Shown here in pieces: positions 35,480-44,762 of a stretch of 64,000 bases of DNA. The notes under the pieces were generated by a model that had not been told where the DNA came from, ran no database searches, and worked only from the letters and a program-made list of their open reading frames with translations. The stretch is from assembly GCA_902562425.1 (NCBI GenBank), contig CACETF010000002.1:161177-225176 (forward strand), written 5' to 3'. Each line of letters begins with the position of its first letter. Position 1 is the stretch's first letter. Origin of the DNA: Porticoccaceae bacterium. Lineage in GTDB: Bacteria; Pseudomonadota; Gammaproteobacteria; Pseudomonadales; Porticoccaceae. The position numbers and the translations under genes are program-made.

Positions 35480-35556
35480 TTTTATTTAGTTTGTTTCTGG
35501 TTTGTGTCTCGAACGATTCATCTACATGAAAGCGAAGTAAAATTGAACTTCTTAGG

Positions 35557-37770
35557 CTATAGATCCAGAGCATCAACGTCAATTGTCCAGCGAACTCCTG
35601 ATTGTTTTGGGAGTTTTTCCATTTCAAAAGCAAGTAGGGTGAGCAATTTTTGAAGTTGATGACGATCACCTGTTTCTATACGAAATACATACCGGTATCG
35701 GTTGGATTTCCGCTCCAAAAGAGCCGGCAAGGGTTTAGTATAAATCATTTTTTTTAATGTTGGCGAGCATAGTTCTTGCGCCTTGATTTTGATGGTTTTT
35801 AAAAAATCCTCTGCAGCTGATGCATGAGTTGATTCGGCGCGAATGAGGGCAAGATGACAGTAGGGCGGCAATTTTTGTTGCTCTCGATGAACCAAGATAG
35901 ATTGCGCAAATTCACGGTAACCGCTCTGTAATAGAAGATTAAGGCTGGGATGAAATGGTTGGTGAGTTTGTATGAGAACTTCTCCAGCTTTTTCACTTCT
36001 ACCGCTCCGTCCTGCAACTTGTGTGATTAGCTGTCCCATCCTTTCCAAAGCGCGAAAATCTGGACTCAAGAGGCCAGTGTCTGCATCTAGTATGACGGCC
36101 AGAGTGATACCACCGAAGTGGTGTCCCTTTGCCAGCATCTGAGTACCTACCAAAATACAGGGATTGCCCTTTTTGACATCATGATAAACAGAATTCATAA
36201 AATCGCGTTTTCGTGAAGTGTCCCGATCAACTCGTATTATCGGTGTTGTTGGAAAGGCTTTTTGCAACAGTAATTCACTTCGCTCAGTACCAGCGCCGTA
36301 GGCGATTAATTCCATTGATTTGCAACGCGGACATACCGATGGAGGCGGCGAGCGGAAATCGCAGTGATGGCAAATTAATTTATTATGACTGCGATGTAGG
36401 GTCATTCGTGAGTCACAATTTTTGCACTCTGCAACCCACCCACAGCAATGACATAGCAAAGCAGGTGCAAAGCCGCGACGATTGAGAAATACCAGCACCT
36501 GTTCTTCCCTAGTTAAGACATTTTTAATAGCTGAGAGAGTATCGTCGGCGATGACTGTACTAACAGATTCACGTCGCATGTCTATTAGTTTCCACTTTTC
36601 AGTTTTTGCATGACCGGCTCTTTCAGTCAGATTTAGCTCTGTGTAACGACCGGAGTGGCAGTTGTGTAATGATTCCAGCGAGGGAGTTGCCGAACCGAGT
36701 ATAATTGGAACGTTTTCGTGTTTCGCCCGCATTACGGCGATATCCCTCGCAGAATAGCGAAAACCTTCCTGCTGTTTGTATGAACTATCCTGCTCTTCAT
36801 CAATTATGATCAATGCGAGCCGAGGTATTGGTGTAAAAATAGCAGATCGCGTGCCCAAGATGATTGATGCGTCACCATTTTTTGCCATGGTCCACGCAAA
36901 AAGCCTTTGCTTGTCGGTCATTCCAGAATGGAGTGATACCAACGGCACTGAAAATCGTTGATGGAATCTCTGCTCGGTTTGGGGGGTTAGGCTAATTTCA
37001 GGCACTAAAATCAGCGTTTGTTTTCCCTGTTTGAGCACTTTTTCGATGAGTTGTAAATAAATTTCAGTTTTCCCACTTCCGGTTATGCCATTCAGTAACC
37101 AGCAGTGGTACTTCTCAAGACTAACATGATTAAACACCTGCTGTTGTTCAGGATTTAATGTTAGCTTTTTATCGTTGAGGATTCCGTTATTTTTAGTTTT
37201 TGGCGAGTCAATAAAAGTTTGTGAGATATACCCACTGTCATAAACCTGTTTGATGATTGATCTGGAAAATTCTTTGGAAAGTTCCTCATCGCTGACAAAC
37301 TTGACGCCCATTAAAAATGTTATAAGTGCTTTTTGTTTTGGAGAACTTTTTACGGTGGACAAGACGAGCTCTGTATCGGCCTTGGATAAATGCCAATATT
37401 TTTTTCGTGTCTCGGGTAAAGGCACGCCTTTTCTCAACAGATTAGGTAGACCCCGCATAGCTGCGTCACCAAGGGGATGTTGATAATAACTAGCGCTCCA
37501 CTTTAATAAGCGAAGCAAAGCATGAGGAATTAGCGGACGATTGTCTAGTATTGATAGAATTGTTTTTAATTTCGTTTTATCAAGATCACTCCTTTTTCTT
37601 ATGTTAATTATTATACCAATCACTTTACGACGACCAAAAGGCACCTCCACACGAACACCGGGTTGTGGTGATGAAGTATCTTCGCCCGAGAATGGCAGTT
37701 TGTAATCAAATAACTTGCGGATTGGCTGGGCTACACCGACTTGAGCGATTAATGGACGTTTTACTGGCAT
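35557..37770 (-). CDS. priA: Primosomal helicase PriA
   Basis: A 737-residue 3'-5' helicase that restarts stalled replication forks. An N-terminal DNA-binding region precedes Walker A GITGSGKTEIY, a Walker B DEEQ (commonly DEEH), SATPSLESL, a zinc-binding insertion rich in C-x2-C pairs (CHCCGW, CKNCDS, CHHCDF, CPRCKS), and motif VI QVAGRSGR. All four cysteine pairs are present. It reads toward the SPOR gene 78 bp downstream. Confidence 0.96.
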   Translation of the reverse strand: MPVKRPLIAQVGVAQPIRKLFDYKLPFSGEDTSSPQPGVRVEVPFGRRKVIGIIINIRKRSDLDKTKLKTILSILDNRPLIPHALLRLLKWSASYYQHPLGDAAMRGLPNLLRKGVPLPETRKKYWHLSKADTELVLSTVKSSPKQKALITFLMGVKFVSDEELSKEFSRSIIKQVYDSGYISQTFIDSPKTKNNGILNDKKLTLNPEQQQVFNHVSLEKYHCWLLNGITGSGKTEIYLQLIEKVLKQGKQTLILVPEISLTPQTEQRFHQRFSVPLVSLHSGMTDKQRLFAWTMAKNGDASIILGTRSAIFTPIPRLALIIIDEEQDSSYKQQEGFRYSARDIAVMRAKHENVPIILGSATPSLESLHNCHSGRYTELNLTERAGHAKTEKWKLIDMRRESVSTVIADDTLSAIKNVLTREEQVLVFLNRRGFAPALLCHCCGWVAECKNCDSRMTLHRSHNKLICHHCDFRSPPPSVCPRCKSMELIAYGAGTERSELLLQKAFPTTPIIRVDRDTSRKRDFMNSVYHDVKKGNPCILVGTQMLAKGHHFGGITLAVILDADTGLLSPDFRALERMGQLITQVAGRSGRSEKAGEVLIQTHQPFHPSLNLLLQSGYREFAQSILVHREQQKLPPYCHLALIRAESTHASAAEDFLKTIKIKAQELCSPTLKKMIYTKPLPALLERKSNRYRYVFRIETGDRHQLQKLLTLLAFEMEKLPKQSGVRWTIDVDALDL

Positions 37771-38333
37771 AAATTCTCTTGTGTCTGTTTGGGTGCGTCT
37801 GATCTTTAAAACCCTTTATGCTCTTATCTTGCGATTATTATCCCTTTAAATAAATATTAGCATTATTATGGAAATTATTTGTGAAGCCGAAGTTAAAAGG
37901 CCATTAATAAGGCTCAATTTCTCAGTTTATAATTGTAATTTAATCAATCCAAGCGAAAAGATGTTGGCTTCATGATGTTTCTTATTGAAATTTCGTATTT
38001 AGTTTTTTATGGGAAACCTTATCAATTATTTTTTGAGCCGCTCGTTAAATGTGCAAATAGTTCGAAAATTGATTGGATTAAATTGACATAAAACCGGCTT
38101 GGTATGTGAATTGCTTTTTTCACGAGAGTTACATGATGTCCTTTAGAATTTTCTTATCCGAGACAGAAATAACAATGATTTTTATTTTAAAATAGCGCAT
38201 ATCTACCAGTTTTAAAAGCATAAAGTTCAGAGTGTATCGATTATAAAAAACTTTTTAACTAAGAACTTGATGTGGTAGCCTAATCTTGTCCAAAGTATTA
38301 GGTAGCTTAGCTGTTTGTGTTTGAGGAGTTAGC
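37771..38333. other. Non-coding spacer between priA and lapA
   Basis: 560 bp of strongly AT-rich sequence with no credible coding frame. In relatives rpsA and ihfB precede lapA, but no trace of either was seen. It should contain divergent promoters for priA and lapA-pyrF, which I could not identify with confidence. Confidence 0.4.
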
Positions 38334-38597
38334 TTGCGGTTAGTTTTATTTTTGCTCAAATCTTTCTTTTTTTTTCTGGCTTTGGCTATCGGCGCAATCT
38401 TTGCTGTTTACAATGACGAAAAAATTTCTATTAATTTCGTTTTTGTACAAGCATCTCATGCAAGTGTTGGATTTTGGTTGTTACTTTTTATGTTTGTGGG
38501 GGTTTTATTGGGAATTTTCTCTAGCTCTCTGATGGTGTTTCGGTATTATCGACTACTCTTGAAGTCAAAAAAAAATGTGGGCGCTGATAGTGAGTAA
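38334..38597 (+). CDS. lapA: LapA-domain (DUF1049) membrane protein
   Basis: An 87-residue inner-membrane protein with two helices (about 3-25 and 42-65) and the family pattern VYNDEKISINFVF between them, then a basic cytoplasmic tail. LapA works with LapB in controlling lipopolysaccharide synthesis. The start is TTG 38334 behind GAGGAG. pyrF follows after 6 bp. In many gammaproteobacteria lapB sits between lapA and pyrF; here it does not. Confidence 0.85.
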   Translation: MRLVLFLLKSFFFFLALAIGAIFAVYNDEKISINFVFVQASHASVGFWLLLFMFVGVLLGIFSSSLMVFRYYRLLLKSKKNVGADSE

Positions 38598-38603
38598 TGA
38601 TCT

Positions 38604-39302
38604 TTGTCTAATTGTAATTCAAAAGTAATTGTTGCCCTTGACTATTCGGACGCAGGGAGTGTGCTGGCCTTTGTAGATAAATTGGAACCAAGTTTATGCA
38701 AATTAAAGGTAGGAAAAGAACTTTTCACACGTGAGGGACCTCCCATAGTTTCAGATTTGATCAGACGTGGTTTCGATGTTTTTTTAGACTTAAAATTTCA
38801 CGATATACCAAATACGGTTGCTAAAGCGGTAGCTGCCGCCGCTGATATGGGAGTCTGGATGACAAATGTCCATTCATTCGGAGGACGAAGAATGATGGAG
38901 GCTGCGAAGGAAGAAATCGATCGTAAAGGTAGCAAAATTATTCTTATTGGTGTAACGATCTTAACGAGTATCGAACGCAGAGATCTGAGGGAGTTGGGGA
39001 TGCATGAAAACATTATGGATCAGGTTCGAATCCTGTCTTCTGCTGCTGAGATAAGTGGACTTGATGGTGTAGTATGTTCTGCAAGGGAGGTCCCCATGCT
39101 TAGAAAGGAAAGAAAAGAAAATTTTATCTTAGTAACTCCGGGGATACGCTTGAGTAATTCTCCCTCAGATGACCAGCGGCGGGTGGTTACCCCAATCGAC
39201 GCAATTGCGAATGGTAGTGATTTCATTGTGGTCGGACGTCCAGTAACCCAATCAGCTTACCCGACCGATACGATAAGAGAAATTGTGCGATCAATTTTAT
39301 AG
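38604..39302 (+). CDS. pyrF: Orotidine 5'-phosphate decarboxylase PyrF
   Basis: A 232-residue TIM-barrel enzyme for the last step of UMP synthesis. The catalytic Lys-Asp array is in FLDLKFHDIPNTVAKA, with VIVALDYSDAG at the start and TPGIRLS and FIVVGRPVTQS at the phosphate site. The start is taken as TTG 38604, with a weak upstream site, because the conserved VIVALD follows at the normal distance. It overlaps nothing and is transcribed with lapA. Confidence 0.95.
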   Translation: MSNCNSKVIVALDYSDAGSVLAFVDKLEPSLCKLKVGKELFTREGPPIVSDLIRRGFDVFLDLKFHDIPNTVAKAVAAAADMGVWMTNVHSFGGRRMMEAAKEEIDRKGSKIILIGVTILTSIERRDLRELGMHENIMDQVRILSSAAEISGLDGVVCSAREVPMLRKERKENFILVTPGIRLSNSPSDDQRRVVTPIDAIANGSDFIVVGRPVTQSAYPTDTIREIVRSIL

Positions 39303-39323
39303 TTCATAATGGTGGTAGGCGCA

Positions 39324-39650
39324 TTAAAGAGTTTTCGCAGCCTCATAAATTTTATATCGGATGGATCTTGTAAGAAGCCGCTTTAACGGCTTGGAGCTTC
39401 TGACAATTTCCTCATTTTTAAGTCTCAGTTCACCATAGAGAAACTTGGTCTCCATCCCGTCACGTGTGATAAGGATTCGGTAAATTCCACTGACCCATTT
39501 AGCCCTTCCCTTGTGAGTGAGTTCAACCCTCCCCACTTCACTAAGAAAACAACAGTCCCATGCAAATTTTGGCGGCATATTGATGTATATATAATTTAAA
39601 ATTGATGATTTAGTATGTTTTTTATTTAACATCTTATCCAGAGTCCACAT
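39324..39650 (-). CDS. Hypothetical protein, doubtful
   Basis: A 108-codon frame convergent with pyrF. No signal, membrane segment or known motif; it is rich in Arg/Lys/Leu, with start options at 39650, 39632 and 39580 and no good ribosome-binding site. It may be a real small gene (the segment from MPPKFAWDCC on looks most protein-like) or chance. Another frame at 39634-39849 overlaps it and is even less convincing. Confidence 0.3.
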   Translation of the reverse strand: MWTLDKMLNKKHTKSSILNYIYINMPPKFAWDCCFLSEVGRVELTHKGRAKWVSGIYRILITRDGMETKFLYGELRLKNEEIVRSSKPLKRLLTRSIRYKIYEAAKTL

Positions 39651-39903
39651 TCGAAGTCAGTGCGCAGAAACGTCTAAATTTAATATCGATACCCATGCTA
39701 AATTTAAGATTAATCTTAGTTATTACCCTTTTTTTGAGCACTTCCATTTGAAAGAGATTGCAAGACAAGCTCAGAAAACTTAAGTTTGCTGTAATCAAGC
39801 CTAGTTGTAATTGCCATTGATTATTATACTTACGAATTAGACGAATCAAATACCAAAAGTTGTCAGCTTAAAAATTTAAGCAGAATTAGATGAGAGCAAG
39901 GGG

Positions 39904-40893
39904 TTGAAGAAAAAACACACTAGATCTGATGAATTGTCCTTTGTCACTTGTGCGCTCTATAAGTTCGTGCGCCTAGATAATTTTAAAGAACTAAAAAAAC
40001 CATTGTTTGAAAAAATGTTGGAGTTCTCCGTTTTTGGAACTTTTTTGTTAGCCCGAGAAGGAATTAACGGCACTGTAGCAGGATCCAGAATTGCCACAGA
40101 TAGTATCTTAAAGTGGTTATCTGGTTGGCCAGGCCTCAACAATATTGAGGTCAAGCGTTCCTTTCACTCCGAGGTCCCATTCAACAGGGCGAAAGTAAAG
40201 TTGAAAAGAGAGATTGTTTCAATGGGTGTGAAAGATATTGATCCCAACACGTCCTCGGGGACTTATGTTGACTCGAGAGATTGGAATAGACTAATAGAAG
40301 ATCCCAATGTGCTGGTAATAGACACGCGTAATGATTACGAGGTCAGCATTGGAACATTTGAAGGCTCAATCAATCCTCAAACGAAAAGTTTTAGAGATTT
40401 TCCGGATTGGGCCAGTCAGAACCTCGATCCGGATAGACACAAAAAAATTGCAATGTTCTGCACTGGAGGGATTCGCTGCGAGAAATCTACAGCATTATTG
40501 AAAAAAAGAGGATTTAACACTGTTTATCACCTGCAGGGTGGGATTCTGAAGTATCTGGAGGACATTCCGAGTGATAAATCTCTATGGAACGGTGAGTGCT
40601 TCGTCTTTGATAATCGGGTGGCGGTTGACCATGAACTAAATCGGGGAACATATGATCAATGTTTTGCGTGTAGGATGCCAATTACAGGTGAACAAAAGAA
40701 TCTGAAAACCTTTGTTCTTGGAGAGTCATGTTGCCATTGTTTCGATTCACGAGATGCTAAACAAAAAAAACGCACGTCTGAGCGACAAAAGCAAATTGTA
40801 TTGGCAAAGCAGAGGGGCGAGGCTCATATTGGTGTAGCTGCGAGAAAGACCGCAGCTTATCGTAAAGCTCTGAAGAAGGTGCGTCCGGATTGA
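39904..40893 (+). CDS. trhO: tRNA uridine-34 hydroxylase TrhO (YceA)
   Basis: A 329-residue enzyme that hydroxylates wobble uridine (ho5U34) independently of prephenate. An N-terminal acylphosphatase-like domain (about 1-95, with LLAREGINGTVAGS) precedes a rhodanese domain with DTRNDYEVSIGTFEGSINP and active loop CTGGIRCEKS. The zinc-like cysteines CFACRMP and CCHC lie in the C-terminus. The start is TTG 39904 directly after AAGGGG; a slightly later start cannot be excluded. It stands alone. Confidence 0.93.
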   Translation: MKKKHTRSDELSFVTCALYKFVRLDNFKELKKPLFEKMLEFSVFGTFLLAREGINGTVAGSRIATDSILKWLSGWPGLNNIEVKRSFHSEVPFNRAKVKLKREIVSMGVKDIDPNTSSGTYVDSRDWNRLIEDPNVLVIDTRNDYEVSIGTFEGSINPQTKSFRDFPDWASQNLDPDRHKKIAMFCTGGIRCEKSTALLKKRGFNTVYHLQGGILKYLEDIPSDKSLWNGECFVFDNRVAVDHELNRGTYDQCFACRMPITGEQKNLKTFVLGESCCHCFDSRDAKQKKRTSERQKQIVLAKQRGEAHIGVAARKTAAYRKALKKVRPD

Positions 40894-41394
40894 GTAATAT
40901 TAAGTTGGAAAAAGGAGTGTTCCATGCATTAAGACAAAGGTAACAGTTGAATGGGTGTTATTTGGTTATGTCCTCATGAATTTCTTATTTCCCTTTGCAA
41001 TTTAAATGTTGGAATAAAACTTGATTATCTTCGACCGTCCTTGCTTAATCAATTACGCTACATTAAAGAATTTATAAATGAAGTTTTAGGGAGCCAATAC
41101 TAAAAAATGCAACCTCAAAATTGCTTTATAAGTATTACATTGGTCATATCAAAGTCATAGCTCTATTAAAATTGATCAAAGATAGGTTAGGGCAACTAAC
41201 TTTTGATTTCTACTCATCATAATCAGGGGAGGTGTGCATGCTCCTTACGCTAACATTTTTGCTGAGTAATGTTGACATGTCCGTAAAGAATGTAGAAGCT
41301 TTTAGAATGATCAGCATCTTGTGAACTTTTAGCGATTCTATGAGCATGAAATCCCCATCAGACATAAAATTGAGTAATTACAGGAGTGATATAC
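40894..41394. other. Non-coding spacer
   Basis: 500 bp, AT-rich, several in-frame stops in all frames, no RNA structure or remnant recognised apart from the ribosome-binding site of the small protein that follows. Confidence 0.4.
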
Positions 41395-41595
41395 ATGCAA
41401 TATCAACTAATGTTTTCTCTTCCGTTACTAATCCAATTTGCTTTTGTTTTCGGTCTTTATACTTGTATGCGATTGATTAAAAAGTATCTCGAGGCTATGG
41501 CCACACAGGTTAATTTTTTGTTAAACAATCTTACCCAAATGGACAGGGCTTTGCAGACAATTAAGGAAAGGCCACAACCAAGCAAGATTCTATAG
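41395..41595 (+). CDS. Small single-pass membrane protein
   Basis: 66 residues: one hydrophobic helix (about 6-26) then an amphipathic, Lys/Gln-rich helix with YLEAMATQVNFLLNNLTQMD, probably coiled. AGGAGTG at 41382-41388 sits at good spacing to ATG 41395, better than to the upstream GTG 41386. It is 90 bp ahead of the nitrilase-family gene. Family not recognised. Confidence 0.55.
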   Translation: MQYQLMFSLPLLIQFAFVFGLYTCMRLIKKYLEAMATQVNFLLNNLTQMDRALQTIKERPQPSKIL

Positions 41596-41685
41596 TGGAC
41601 GAATTTGTAGAGATTGATGGTGACCTGTGGTCAGGTCAAGAAAATCATAGACAGATAGAGGAATTAAAACGTTTCTAGATCAAAT

Positions 41686-42564
41686 ATGTTAACAATGAAA
41701 AAAAATTTTCCCCGCGTTGCTGCAATCCAAATGGTAAGCACTAGAAGTTACGATAAGAATTGGGCAATCACTCGGGAGTTGACGGTGTGTGCGAGAGAAC
41801 AGGGTGCTGACATTGTGATTTGGCCTGAGAATTTCCTGGCGTATGGTGAAACTCAAAACTTTTCGTTACAACGACAACGTGACACGCTTGACGCGATCTC
41901 ATCCCTCTCCAAGTCACTCGAGCTCTGGATAGTGGCTGGAACTCTCCCATTACAAATCAATGTGGGAAAGGAAATGAGTAACGAGCGCTACACTGAGAGG
42001 CCTAAAGCAACCACTGTTGTTTTCGATGTTAATGGAAGTGCACATGTTGAATATAGCAAGATTTATCTATTCGACGCTAAGATAGGCTCAACTCGGAGTA
42101 TTTATCGTGAATCTGATGACTACCTTCACGGAAATAGACCAGTAATTTTTGAAAGTCCGTGGGGAAGGGTAGGCCTAGCGATATGCTACGATCTGCGGTT
42201 TTCTGAGTTGTTTCTTGATTTAGTAAATATGGGTGCAAAGATGATTTTTGTTCCCTCCGCTTTTACAAAAACGACGGGCCGAGATCACTGGGAACTTTTA
42301 GTTCGAACGCGAGCTGTTGAAACTCAGTGTTATGTTGTTGCTGCTAATCAGGGCGGTCGGCATAGCAAGAAGCTTAGCACTTGGGGTGAAACGATGATTG
42401 TTGATCCGTGGGGTAAGGTGCTAGATAAGGTTGTGAAGGGGAAGGGGATTGCAATCGCTGATTTGGATATAAGCTACGTGGACAGAGTAAGAGCCAATAT
42501 CCCCATGAGGGAGCATCGGGAGGCAGCTAAAAAAAGGGCAGTTAAAATGACGCAACTTATTTAA
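41686..42564 (+). CDS. Carbon-nitrogen hydrolase (nitrilase superfamily, Nit-like)
   Basis: 292 residues with the Glu-Lys-Cys triad of the superfamily: Glu in DIVIWPENFLAY, Lys in VEYSKIYLFDAKIG, and Cys in LAICYDLRFSELF. The later PSAFTKTTGRDHWELLVRTR and the final GETMIVDPWGKVLD are typical of the Nit1/Nit2-like branch. Members repair or hydrolyse amides such as deaminated glutathione or alpha-ketoglutaramate. The exact substrate is not determined. In other gammaproteobacteria the gene often sits near tldD and rng, but neither is seen here. Confidence 0.9.
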   Translation: MLTMKKNFPRVAAIQMVSTRSYDKNWAITRELTVCAREQGADIVIWPENFLAYGETQNFSLQRQRDTLDAISSLSKSLELWIVAGTLPLQINVGKEMSNERYTERPKATTVVFDVNGSAHVEYSKIYLFDAKIGSTRSIYRESDDYLHGNRPVIFESPWGRVGLAICYDLRFSELFLDLVNMGAKMIFVPSAFTKTTGRDHWELLVRTRAVETQCYVVAANQGGRHSKKLSTWGETMIVDPWGKVLDKVVKGKGIAIADLDISYVDRVRANIPMREHREAAKKRAVKMTQLI

Positions 42565-42681
42565 TAGCTGCCGGTGAAAATTAATGCGTTGTCACGCCTA
42601 TTTATATTATTAAGAGACGTCTCGCACTCGTCGACGTTGCAAAACGTCCGTTACCGAATATTTTATATTTAGTTTTGTCCC

Positions 42682-43317
42682 TTACCTGAGCTTCTGGTAC
42701 GCGCCCTCCAACCTCTGAAGGGTAAACCATCGTTTAACTGTCGGCATTGATACCTTGAGACGTAATGCCGCCAATTTTCTAGCCTCACGCGGGCTCTTTT
42801 CGTTGATTCTAAAATTCTTATAAAGCTCCAACAAATGACTTTGTTTACGATACATTTGTAATGTTTTTTCGGTCTTAAGAGATAACGCTTTACCGGCAAG
42901 ATATTGGGATTCTATACGAAGTAAAGCTAGTTGCTTTGAATAGGCAGATGCCCGCAATAAATGTGCATAGGCATATTGTTTCCTTGAGTTCCTTGTTTCC
43001 GAGAAGCAGTGCATCTCAAATAGGATGCTCAATGCGGGACGAACGCCTTGGATGTGATCATACTTTTCAATGAAATCGGATGGAGGTATACCGATATCGC
43101 CGAGTAGAGTATCTGCGTAGGGAATTTCATGGAAATGTAAAAAGTTAATTGCCTCGTTTTTAATTTGGTCAATGAGTAGATCTATATCCCACCTCTCCCA
43201 ACAGCCATCTGATACTTTATCAAGGTCGGTGTGTTCAGGTGTAACGGTATTGTGCTCAACATCATTTTCTACACGGCTCTCGTGTTGTTGGCTGTTGCCG
43301 ATGAAACTAATGGACAT
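42682..43317 (-). CDS. Hypothetical protein with helix-turn-helix-like C-terminus
   Basis: 211 residues, cytoplasmic, mostly helical. The last 40 residues, SPREARKLAALRLKVSMPTV then KRWFTLQRL, resemble a DNA-binding helix-turn-helix, and the centre is rich in basic helices. No family recognised. GAGG precedes ATG 43317 at correct spacing, so I prefer it to GTG 43323. Confidence 0.6.
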   Translation of the reverse strand: MSISFIGNSQQHESRVENDVEHNTVTPEHTDLDKVSDGCWERWDIDLLIDQIKNEAINFLHFHEIPYADTLLGDIGIPPSDFIEKYDHIQGVRPALSILFEMHCFSETRNSRKQYAYAHLLRASAYSKQLALLRIESQYLAGKALSLKTEKTLQMYRKQSHLLELYKNFRINEKSPREARKLAALRLKVSMPTVKRWFTLQRLEGAYQKLR

Positions 43318-43490
43318 GATCACCTCTGTAAGAGTCTGATAAATATACTTAGCCTACGCTTTTATACAACACTATCAAACCAATATGTTACCATTAATTT
43401 CAATGAATTACAGTTTTGCGTTTTTACCATCATTATACAAAACATGTTTAATTATATTAACGAAGTTGCGTTCTCAAACTCTCAGTGACA

Positions 43491-43518
43491 TTGCCTTAAA
43501 TACCAATTAAACTAAGAT
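43491..43518 (+). promoter_or_regulatory. Sigma-70-type promoter of a short transcript
   Basis: TTGCCT at 43491-43496 and TAAGAT at 43513-43518 are separated by 16 bp. A start near 43525 would give a transcript of about 77 nt ending at the terminator at 43581-43601. Confidence 0.45.
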
Positions 43519-43524
43519 AGTTTC

Positions 43525-43601
43525 CATAGATATCAAAGGGGGTGATCCAGTGTCTGAACCTGATTGTGCAAGTTTTACTGGGGGCCGAAAGGCCCCTTTT
43601 T
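43525..43601 (+). ncRNA. Candidate small RNA or short-peptide mRNA
   Basis: A self-contained unit, promoter to terminator, between a minus-strand gene and yqjG with no full-length gene in it. The body contains AAAGGGGGTGATCC, which could be a ribosome-binding site ahead of GTG 43551, but the frame from that codon runs through the terminator stem. This favours a non-coding RNA or an untranslated leader. No known RNA family was recognised. Confidence 0.35.
43581..43601 (+). terminator. Rho-independent terminator
   Basis: Stem GGGGCC (43581-43586), loop GAAA, stem GGCCCC (43591-43596), then five T's. This is a perfect 6-bp GC stem with a GNRA tetraloop and T-tract on the plus strand, which is canonical geometry. 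Confidence 0.85.
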
Positions 43602-43681
43602 ACCATGAGCGTAATTTTTGAATACACTTTCATCGCGTTAATGGCCACTCCGATTAGTTAACAAGTTACAGGCTCGTAAGC

Positions 43682-44614
43682 ATGGGAACACTTGTAAACG
43701 GAGCCTGGCAGGAAAAGCCGGTCAGCATAACCGACGCCTCAGGTGGCTTCATCCGGCCGCCCAGAACATTTTTAAATGATATTTCTCCGAAACATCCTGT
43801 ATTCAAGCCGGAGTCCGGCAGGTATCATCTCTATGCAAGCTATGCTTGTCCGTGGGCAACCAGAGTCTTAATTTGTAGAAAATTAAAGGAATTGGAGAGA
43901 CATGTATCTGTCGACATTGTTCATCCCGATTTACGTGAAGAGGGTTGGGTTTTCGATGATTCCTTCAAGGGTGCAACCGAAGATTCACTCCATGGCTTTA
44001 AGTTTTTACGTAAGCTCTACCAGATAGCTGAGGCCAATATAACGACCGATGTAACCGTCCCTGTTTTATGGGATAAGAAAACTAATAAAATTGTAAATAA
44101 TGAATCCTCACAGATTCTAAGGATAATGAATTCGGCATTTAATGGAGTCACCGGTAACACTGATGATTATTATCCAGAAAATTTTAGGGGTGAGATAGAT
44201 GTCCTCAATGAGGAGATTTATGACAAAGTCAACAACGGCGTCTATAAAAGTGGTTTTGCAAAGACTCAAGAAAGTTATGAGGAAGCGGTATTTAGTTTGT
44301 TTTTAACTTTGGACAGATTAGATGCGTTACTTAGCCGATCGAGATTTCTTCTTGGAGATCGGCTCACGGAAGCTGACATAAGATTGATCCCGACATTGCT
44401 GAGATTTGATGTCGTATATGTCTCTCACTTCAAATGTAGTCTGCGAAGAATTATTGATTATAAAAATCTCTCGAGGTATGTTGGGGATATGATGGAAATT
44501 CCGGCAGTAAGGGAGACCCACTCCGTAGATCATATTAAACGCCACTATTTTTGTAGCCATGATTCGTTAAATCCACATAGAATCATTCCGGTGGGTCCCG
44601 ATAGATTATATTAA
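43682..44614 (+). CDS. yqjG: Glutathionyl-hydroquinone reductase (YqjG/ECM4-type GST)
   Basis: A 310-residue xi-class glutathione transferase that reduces glutathionyl-hydroquinones. The catalytic cysteine is in YASYACPWATRVLI. The family segments DIVHPDLREEGWVF, TVPVLWDKKTNKIVNNES and, in the helical domain, LLGDRLTEADIRLIPTLLRF and YVSHFKCSLRRI are all present. Length matches the family. It is followed by an SDR gene in the same direction after about 150 bp. Confidence 0.93.
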   Translation: MGTLVNGAWQEKPVSITDASGGFIRPPRTFLNDISPKHPVFKPESGRYHLYASYACPWATRVLICRKLKELERHVSVDIVHPDLREEGWVFDDSFKGATEDSLHGFKFLRKLYQIAEANITTDVTVPVLWDKKTNKIVNNESSQILRIMNSAFNGVTGNTDDYYPENFRGEIDVLNEEIYDKVNNGVYKSGFAKTQESYEEAVFSLFLTLDRLDALLSRSRFLLGDRLTEADIRLIPTLLRFDVVYVSHFKCSLRRIIDYKNLSRYVGDMMEIPAVRETHSVDHIKRHYFCSHDSLNPHRIIPVGPDRLY

Positions 44615-44762
44615 GCTTGTCTAATGGCTTGGGGAATATGTGTAAAGGTTATTGGGGGATTTTCGGAAATTAGAAAATTGCTCGTCATTAATAACTTTTT
44701 ATTTTCTAGATATAACCTGAGCTAATTGCGTTGGTTAAAATTCGTGTTGGGAGGAAAAACAG

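Noticed and set aside
39634..39849. A 71-codon minus-strand frame.
   Set aside because: Overlaps another doubtful frame, atypical composition and no ribosome-binding site.
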